Below, piece after piece: positions 19,680 to 24,318 of a DNA stretch of 24,318 bases (position 1 is the stretch's first letter; every line of letters starts with the position of its first letter). The notes under the pieces were generated by a model, which was not told the origin of the DNA, made no database searches, and was given only the letters and a program-made list of their open reading frames with translations. Position numbers and translations under genes: made by a program. The stretch is taken from positions 1 through 24,318 of the forward strand of contig MU624780.1 in NCBI GenBank assembly GCA_025349905.2, in the 5' to 3' direction. The stretch comes from Blastocladiella britannica. Taxonomy: Eukaryota; Blastocladiomycota; Blastocladiomycetes; Blastocladiales; Blastocladiaceae.

Positions 19680-20048
19680 CTGCATCCTGATCCGCATTGT
19701 TTTTGCTAATTTTAACTGGCCAACTCCAACATCACTCGCGAGCGAGCGCAAATTGACCTCGTCCTTCTTCTTCTTCTTCAAAATCGAAAAAGGGAAACGG
19801 AAAAGAACGGGTGCAAATTCTGTTGGGTGACCGATCCCGGCTTGGCCGCGAATCCCTCGTCGTCGTCATGTTTCCTTAATTTAACTATTCCTGGCCTGCC
19901 ATGCTCATCGTTTCCATGCCCGTCGCGTCCACCGTCGCGAGTCCGGTACCAGTGAGCCGTTTGGCGAGGGGAATGAGCCTGATCGCAGCAAAACCTCTTA
20001 TGAGTAAACTGCGACTCAAAAATTAACCATCAAACAAAAAAAAGTCAA

Positions 20049-20333
20049 ATGTCCACATTCACCGGCCTCCCGATGCCCGACTCGGTGACCAACACCAAGC
20101 TAGCCCTTGCAGTCGTCGGCGGCATCATGTCCGGTATCAAGGGTTTGGAAGGCGGCGCCGGCCTTCTTCTCTTCGTATTGGCGTCGACGCTGGCGTCGAT
20201 TTCGGCGGTGCGCCGCGCCGGCATTCACGAGGACGATTTGGGCGGCAAGTTCCCGATTGCCGTCGAGGGGCTACCGTCGGCGATGGCCCTGTACATTCTG
20301 GCATGGACGCTCGTATACAATCTTTTGGCGTAA
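20049..20333 (+). CDS. EMC6: ER membrane protein complex subunit 6-like protein
   Basis: A 94-aa intronless membrane protein of the EMC6/TMEM93 (Rab5-interacting) family. EMC is the ER insertase for tail-anchored and multi-pass proteins, and EMC6 is part of its membrane core. The first hydrophobic segment with a Gly-rich turn (VVGGIMSGIKGLEGGAG) is followed by a second span (LLLFVLASTLASISAV), a short polar loop and a last span (MALYILAWTLVYNLL). This is the three-helix pattern and length expected (human 110 aa). The short N-terminus lacks a signal peptide. The start has A at -3 and an A-rich leader. The stop lies 17 bp from that of the opposing DUF155 gene. Family identity is based on pattern and a few conserved positions, so slightly less certain than for enzymes. 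Confidence 0.82.
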   Translation: MSTFTGLPMPDSVTNTKLALAVVGGIMSGIKGLEGGAGLLLFVLASTLASISAVRRAGIHEDDLGGKFPIAVEGLPSAMALYILAWTLVYNLLA

Positions 20334-20350
20334 AATGAAATTATATTGGG

Positions 20351-23300
20351 TTACTCGCCATTGAGCTTGATGGCCTTCATGACAATTTCCATGGCCAGCA
20401 CGATCACGTCCACGGTGATGAGGATGATCACGACCCATGTCATCCAGTCGGCTATTTCATACAAACGCATGTCCGTGAGGTCGGTTTTCAACCAATTCAA
20501 ATTCAAAAGGGTATGAGAGATGCATACCTTGCGTCGACGTGACGTGCGAGCTCAGCATATCCAGCAGATCCGACAGAACCGATGCCCGTAAGTTAAGCGT
20601 CTTGGACCGGTTCTCGATCTCCAAGTACCCTTGCACCGCGCGGTACAGCGGTTGCCCTAACGTTCAAGCCCAATTTAGTGCCATCAACATCCAGTGAATG
20701 AATGAGAAAAATCATACAGCCAGGACTGGTCCACACCAGATCCGGTTGATCCAGGTAATTCGAGACCAGCGTCAAGTCCATGCGCAGCCGGTACAGCTGG
20801 CCCGTGAGCGTGGTGATCTTGCTCGGCGACAGGTGCACGTTGCCCGTCATGGCCAGGAGTTTCGGAATGTGCTTGGTCTTGTCCAGCGTCGAGTCCATGC
20901 GGACTTCGAACAGCAGCAACTTACAACTATTAATTCGTTTGGTCAGGACCAATTCTTCAAGTTGTGTTAAAAAGGAACGTACCTTTGAGCAATGCCGTGC
21001 GAAATGACCACTTTGGTCATATGGTTGCCATTCTGTATTCACCATGATCAATCCGTCAGCACTTCCTCTCAATCAGGCACAAAAGTGTGGTACCTTCAAC
21101 GTGATGATGTCGTTAAAGATGCGCGGCCGGCCCGACGCCAGATGCTCATATTGGAAGTTGAATTCCTATTAGCAAATGTGTGAGTACAAGAAAAAAAAAA
21201 AAAAAAATACCAAGAAAATGAAAGCAGTAAGGTACCTCCGTCACATACGACCCGTCGCTCTCGCTCAGACTGCCCACCTCGTCCTCGAGCAAGTCGTCCG
21301 TAAACAGCAACGACGTGCCATCGTCATCGAACCCCCCCGCGCGACCGCTGGACCGATGCCGGCTACTATTGCTCCCGCTGACCCCCTCGTTCCTCTGACG
21401 CCGCGACCCGCCCAACGGCCACCACGACGACGTCGAATCCGGTTTAGACATCAAATGGCGCGGAATCCCATCGGCGTCATGGAACTGCCGCAGCTCGCGC
21501 AACAGCCACTGCTCTTCCTTGGCCGTCAAGCCCCACATGACCACGCACCCGTACTCGAAGAAACAGACCTCGCCGTACGGCTGGATCGGGTGAGCGGCGG
21601 CGGCGGCGGCCGCGGCCGCGGTCGCAAATGCCGTCGCCGAGCTGTCGTGGTGGTGCAGCGACAGGTCGTAGGGACGAGAGGGGCCCGGGCCGGGAAACCC
21701 GTGGCCGTGTGCGGGCATGAAAGTCGCTGGCATCTCCACGTGGCCACCGGCACCAGCTAGGTCGGTTGCTGATAGCGCCACGGGGTCGCGCAGTAAGTGT
21801 GAGTGGGAGAGGGATTTGGAGCGGCGGAGGTCAGGAGCTTCAAACGATTCACTTGTCCCAGCGACGGCAGTTGGGGCGGGCGCGGTGTAGGGAACGTTAT
21901 TGGTTGGTTCCGGTTGCTGATACTGCTGCATGGGCGGTGTCATCGCGGGCGGGTTCAGCGGCGCGGCAATTAGCGGCGAATGGCAGAACTGCGGGTAGCT
22001 GGCGTAAATGCACTCGTCGTACGCGCGCACCGTGACCTTGTGCCGAGTGACCAAATGGCTATTGTTCTCAGTACGAGTCAGGATCCCACCAAAAAGTTCA
22101 AAGGAAGAATGAGAAGAAACGGACGTAATGAGCTCGGGAAACCGGTACTTTGACGCCGTGACGTGCGCGGTGCATCGCGGCATCCAGTTGCGGTCCTCTT
22201 TCGGCATATTCTCCGCGACCGTCCGCACGCCCTGCGAGCTAGTGATTTCCTGAATGTGCTCGAGGTGTCGCTGCGAAGGCGGGCGCGGGGTTGCGGGCGA
22301 GTGTCGGCCCGCGTCGCTGCCGGGTGCCGGAGTTCCCAGACCACCGGCACCCACTGGATCGCTGCCGTTGCTCCCCATCAGCAGCGAGTACGCGTGCGAC
22401 GCACGGCGCGCGGCGAGCAGGTCCTGAGTCGCTGCGCTGTCGTCGCCATTACTGCTGGTCACCGTTGCTGCCATGGCCGCCGATGACGTATCGCTGCCAC
22501 TGCCGACAGTCCCCACGTGGTCGACGGCATCAACGGCCAACATGCCCAGCATCGGGTCGCGGCGATGCGGGTCGTCATCACCAAACGCGGCCGCGCGGCC
22601 CAGCGACGTGGCCAGCGCCGAGGCAGCCGTGCCCGCAACCGACCCCGGCCGGTCGCCCGCAGTCACGGGCGTGTCGGACGCAATCTCGTGCACCAGCATA
22701 TCGTCCAGTGCCTCGCGGGCCGCTTCTGTGTCCAGGTGGTGCGGGTGGTACATGTTGGCTGCGACCGTGGCCACCGCCAGTGCGGACGATGACGTGGCCA
22801 CCGACGACGCAGTTGAGGCCGAAGAGGATCCGGACGACGCCGAGAGTGTGGGCGAGATCACGGTCGCACCGTCGTGACCAGCCATATCAACTGTCGATGG
22901 GACCAGCGAAGGCGACCGCACCGGCAGCGGGAATGCGGTGACGGCGGCAGCAGGAGACGTAGCCAGCGACGATGCGGCGGTAGAGACTGCCGACGATAAT
23001 GACGACAGTCCCGGCAAAGGAGCCAAAAGGGCCGCGGGCGGGAGCGTGTACTCGCTGGCGGTGCTCCCCGTGCTGGGCAGACGACTGGAGATCGGCGCAC
23101 TGGGACCGACGGGACCGGTCGGGGTGGTGGGCGACGCCAAGTACGGCACCGGCGGTACCGGGGGGCGCATATGCGATGCAGCCGCTGCCGCGGTTGCCGC
23201 AGCAGCCGAACGGGCGGGGCTCGGGCCGGCCTTGGCGGCAGAGCGACGGGTCGGGCCTGCGGCCAGGATCGGCGCCGGAGCCGAAGGCGTCACTGTGGCA

Positions 23301-23815
23301 GTACTGATGGAAGTCTCCTCGCCGTCGGGCAAAAGGACCGTCTTGGGCGTCGGGTTGGCCAGGCGCGACGACGTCGACCGCAGCGGCACGCGCGGCGCCA
23401 GTCCTCCACCACTGCTACTTCCAGTCCCAGTGAACGCCAATGGTTGAGGCAGACCAACAATAGCACCGGGACCAGAAGGGCCCGCGAGTGGGGACACGGG
23501 CGCCGAGTAGCTGCCTGCACGCGCCAGACCCGCCGTCAACAGACCACCGGGGAGTGCAGTCGGACCGGTACCGGCACCGGAGCGCGTCGGGGACAAGATG
23601 GGCGAGCTGGCCAGCGACCGGGTGGCCGTGGTGGCGGCGGCGGCCAGGACGGCCGGAATGGTTGTCGAGAAGGCTGTGGTCGGGGTGGTTGGGGTGGACT
23701 GCGATGTCTGGGACGTCGGTACATCAGGAGCTCCGGGGACGGGCGTGGCCGACATGATCCGGAACCGGTTGGCCGAGGGCAGTGGGTTGTCTTTTGTATT
23801 CCTGTTGTCGGCCAT
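20351..23815 (-). CDS. DUF155 (RMD1/RMD8/RMND1) family protein with long low-complexity N-terminus, 7 exons
   Basis: Exons on the minus strand: 23815-22125, 22058-21236, 21165-21094, 21032-20983, 20926-20718, 20656-20528 and 20451-20351, joining in phase to 1024 aa. Residues 1 to about 540 are Ser/Ala/Thr/Pro-rich and probably disordered. The DUF155 domain begins with PRCTAHVTASKYRFPEL, then YDECIYASY. A roughly 135-residue disordered insert with a poly-Ala run follows, then YGEVCFFEYGCVVMWGL, RPRIFNDIITLK, MTKVVISHGIAQS, LDQPDLVW and YLEIENRSKTLN, all classic. A C-terminal membrane helix (MTWVVIILITVDVIVLAME) matches the family tail anchor. RMND1 supports mitochondrial translation; yeast RMD1/RMD8 are tied to meiotic nuclear division and are less defined. 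The start ATG (GAAATGG) was preferred over one at 23974, whose extra 53 residues look random. Introns are 56-76 nt; the 66-nt intron 1 is frame-preserving. Confidence 0.9.
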
Positions 23816-24014
23816 TTCGGTTGTTTTCGTTGTTCTTTCCAAAGAGGAACTGACCGGATTCGAACCCCAGGCGGTCTTTTGAGGAAAATATTGCGCCAAA
23901 CTGATCACGAACACCAAGTTTCGCCTCAACTCTCCACCTCGACTTTTCGCCAGACCTTCTCTCCAATGTAGCATTCACAACCCCCGATTTTTTTCGGTCT
24001 AATTTTAATCTTCT
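23816..24014. other. 5' flank of DUF155 gene
   Basis: Upstream region of the DUF155 gene. On the minus strand it contains an exact pol III B-box-like sequence GGTTCGAATCC (about 23858-23868), but no tRNA can be folded around it. No gene is supported. It separates the DUF155 gene from a transposase relic. Confidence 0.4.
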
Positions 24015-24059
24015 TCATGTCTCACCAATCGAGAGCGCGGGACCGCCCGCCGGGCCCCC

Positions 24060-24318
24060 TCGGTCGGCGATCGGCGGCCCAAGCGAAAGAACTCCCCCCT
24101 TCACCCGGACTGGTTTTCCGACTTGCCCATACCCACGCGTGCGAAGCATGCCGCGATTGTCAAAGCTGACTTTGTCCAAAAACAAGAGGCTTGCTGGTGT
24201 CCAGTTGAGCGCGTTGAGTTCCTGCACAGATCGTAAAATGTTGGTCTCCCTGATGTTGACTGCGCGCCGCTCGAGCTTCTGTAGGACACGAGGTGAGCGC
24301 ACGTCAGGCCATTGCCAA
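24060..24318 (-). pseudogene. IS630/Tc1-like DDE transposase fragment, degraded, cut by window edge
   Basis: The minus strand enters from the right edge in an open frame: LEKL-type helix KLERRAVN, then SLLFLDKVSFDNRGMLRTRGYG and VGKPVRVKG. This matches the region around the second catalytic Asp of IS630/Tc1-mariner-like transposases (family form FIDE.S.D.R, then a GYG/GW turn). The residue after the Asp is Lys where Glu is usual. A run of six G near 24100 shifts the frame: one frame before it carries the homology, and the neighbouring frame after it carries the expected EFFR-like continuation, then a stop within about 30 codons. The fragment has no visible terminal repeats. It is therefore a dead copy. 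More of it may lie beyond 24318. Confidence 0.7.

Larger units (their letters stand above)
19290..20048. promoter_or_regulatory. Divergent promoter region, lipase / EMC6-like gene
   Basis: These 759 bp, the longest gene-free stretch, separate two divergent starts. A TATAAA box on the minus strand at 19412-19407 suits the lipase. A perfect 20-bp palindrome, CTAAAACACA and its mirror, lies at 19660-19679 with a CACATGTG core. A TTC microsatellite run lies near 19763-19780. The EMC6-like start is preceded by an A-rich leader. Minus-strand frames extending the lipase upstream to about 19781 look random and precede the signal peptide. No further gene is supported. Confidence 0.55.

Noticed and set aside
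18666..19781. Lipase start extended upstream to 19781
   Set aside because: The additional residues include Lys and Phe runs and cross the TATA box; the Met at 19289 begins a clean signal peptide.
23840..23900. tRNA-like signal: exact B box GGTTCGAATCC on the minus strand
   Set aside because: The T stem does not pair, the 3' acceptor has no 5' partner, and the A-box-like TGGCGCAA is too close (about 53 nt to the end instead of about 65). No anticodon arm can be drawn.
23171..23971. 266-aa plus-strand Arg/Gly-rich frame opposite the DUF155 N-terminus
   Set aside because: Composition follows from GC-rich low-complexity coding on the opposite strand; no recognisable domain.

Overview
The window looks like compact, GC-rich eukaryotic nuclear DNA from a fungus, most likely a zoosporic one. 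Short spliceosomal introns (mostly 54-87 nt, donors mainly GTAYG, acceptors AG) break several genes whose protein families are unmistakable. Blastocladiomycota (Catenaria/Allomyces-like) is my best guess. It rests on a Tiny-macrocysts (TmcB/TmcC)-like membrane protein, a Trp-rich ankyrin-like repeat protein and a chytrid-style transposase relic. This placement is inference from recalled family distributions, not a search.

Layout, left to right: (1) 206-4811, minus: 5-oxoprolinase, 10 exons, 1349 aa. (2) 5148-7271, plus: acetyl-CoA transporter of the SLC33A1/AT-1 family, 9 exons, 544 aa, divergent from 5-oxoprolinase across 336 bp. (3) 7285-11390, minus: TmcB-like multi-pass membrane/TPR protein, 3 exons, 1315 aa; its stop is only 13 bp from the transporter stop. 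(4) 11645-13738, plus: intronless 697-aa ankyrin-like repeat protein. (5) 14049-15766, minus: ribosomal protein uL30 (RPL7), 3 exons. Its second intron carries a C/D-box snoRNA. (6) 15996-17579, minus: PB1-domain protein with a long Gln/Arg/Ala-rich coiled coil. (7) 18079-19289, minus: secreted class 3 lipase, 2 exons. (8) 20049-20333, plus: EMC6-like ER membrane complex subunit. (9) 20351-23815, minus: DUF155 (RMD1/RMD8/RMND1) protein with a very long low-complexity N-terminus, 7 exons. (10) From about 24100 to the right edge, minus: degraded IS630/Tc1-like transposase fragment.

The genes do not form one pathway; this is an ordinary, gene-dense stretch of chromosome. All exon joins were chosen so that reading phase is kept across every junction and the conserved family motifs become continuous.

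The most informative find is the snoRNA in RPL7 intron 2. It has a perfect C box, a D box, a 5-bp terminal stem and a 13-nt uninterrupted antisense match to the conserved 25S/28S rRNA segment CCCGAAAGATGGT. In budding yeast, snR39 and snR59 guide methylation of this same rRNA region and lie in RPL7A and RPL7B introns. Host gene, intron position and guide therefore all appear conserved. I found no CRISPR array, tRNA, rRNA or intact mobile element.
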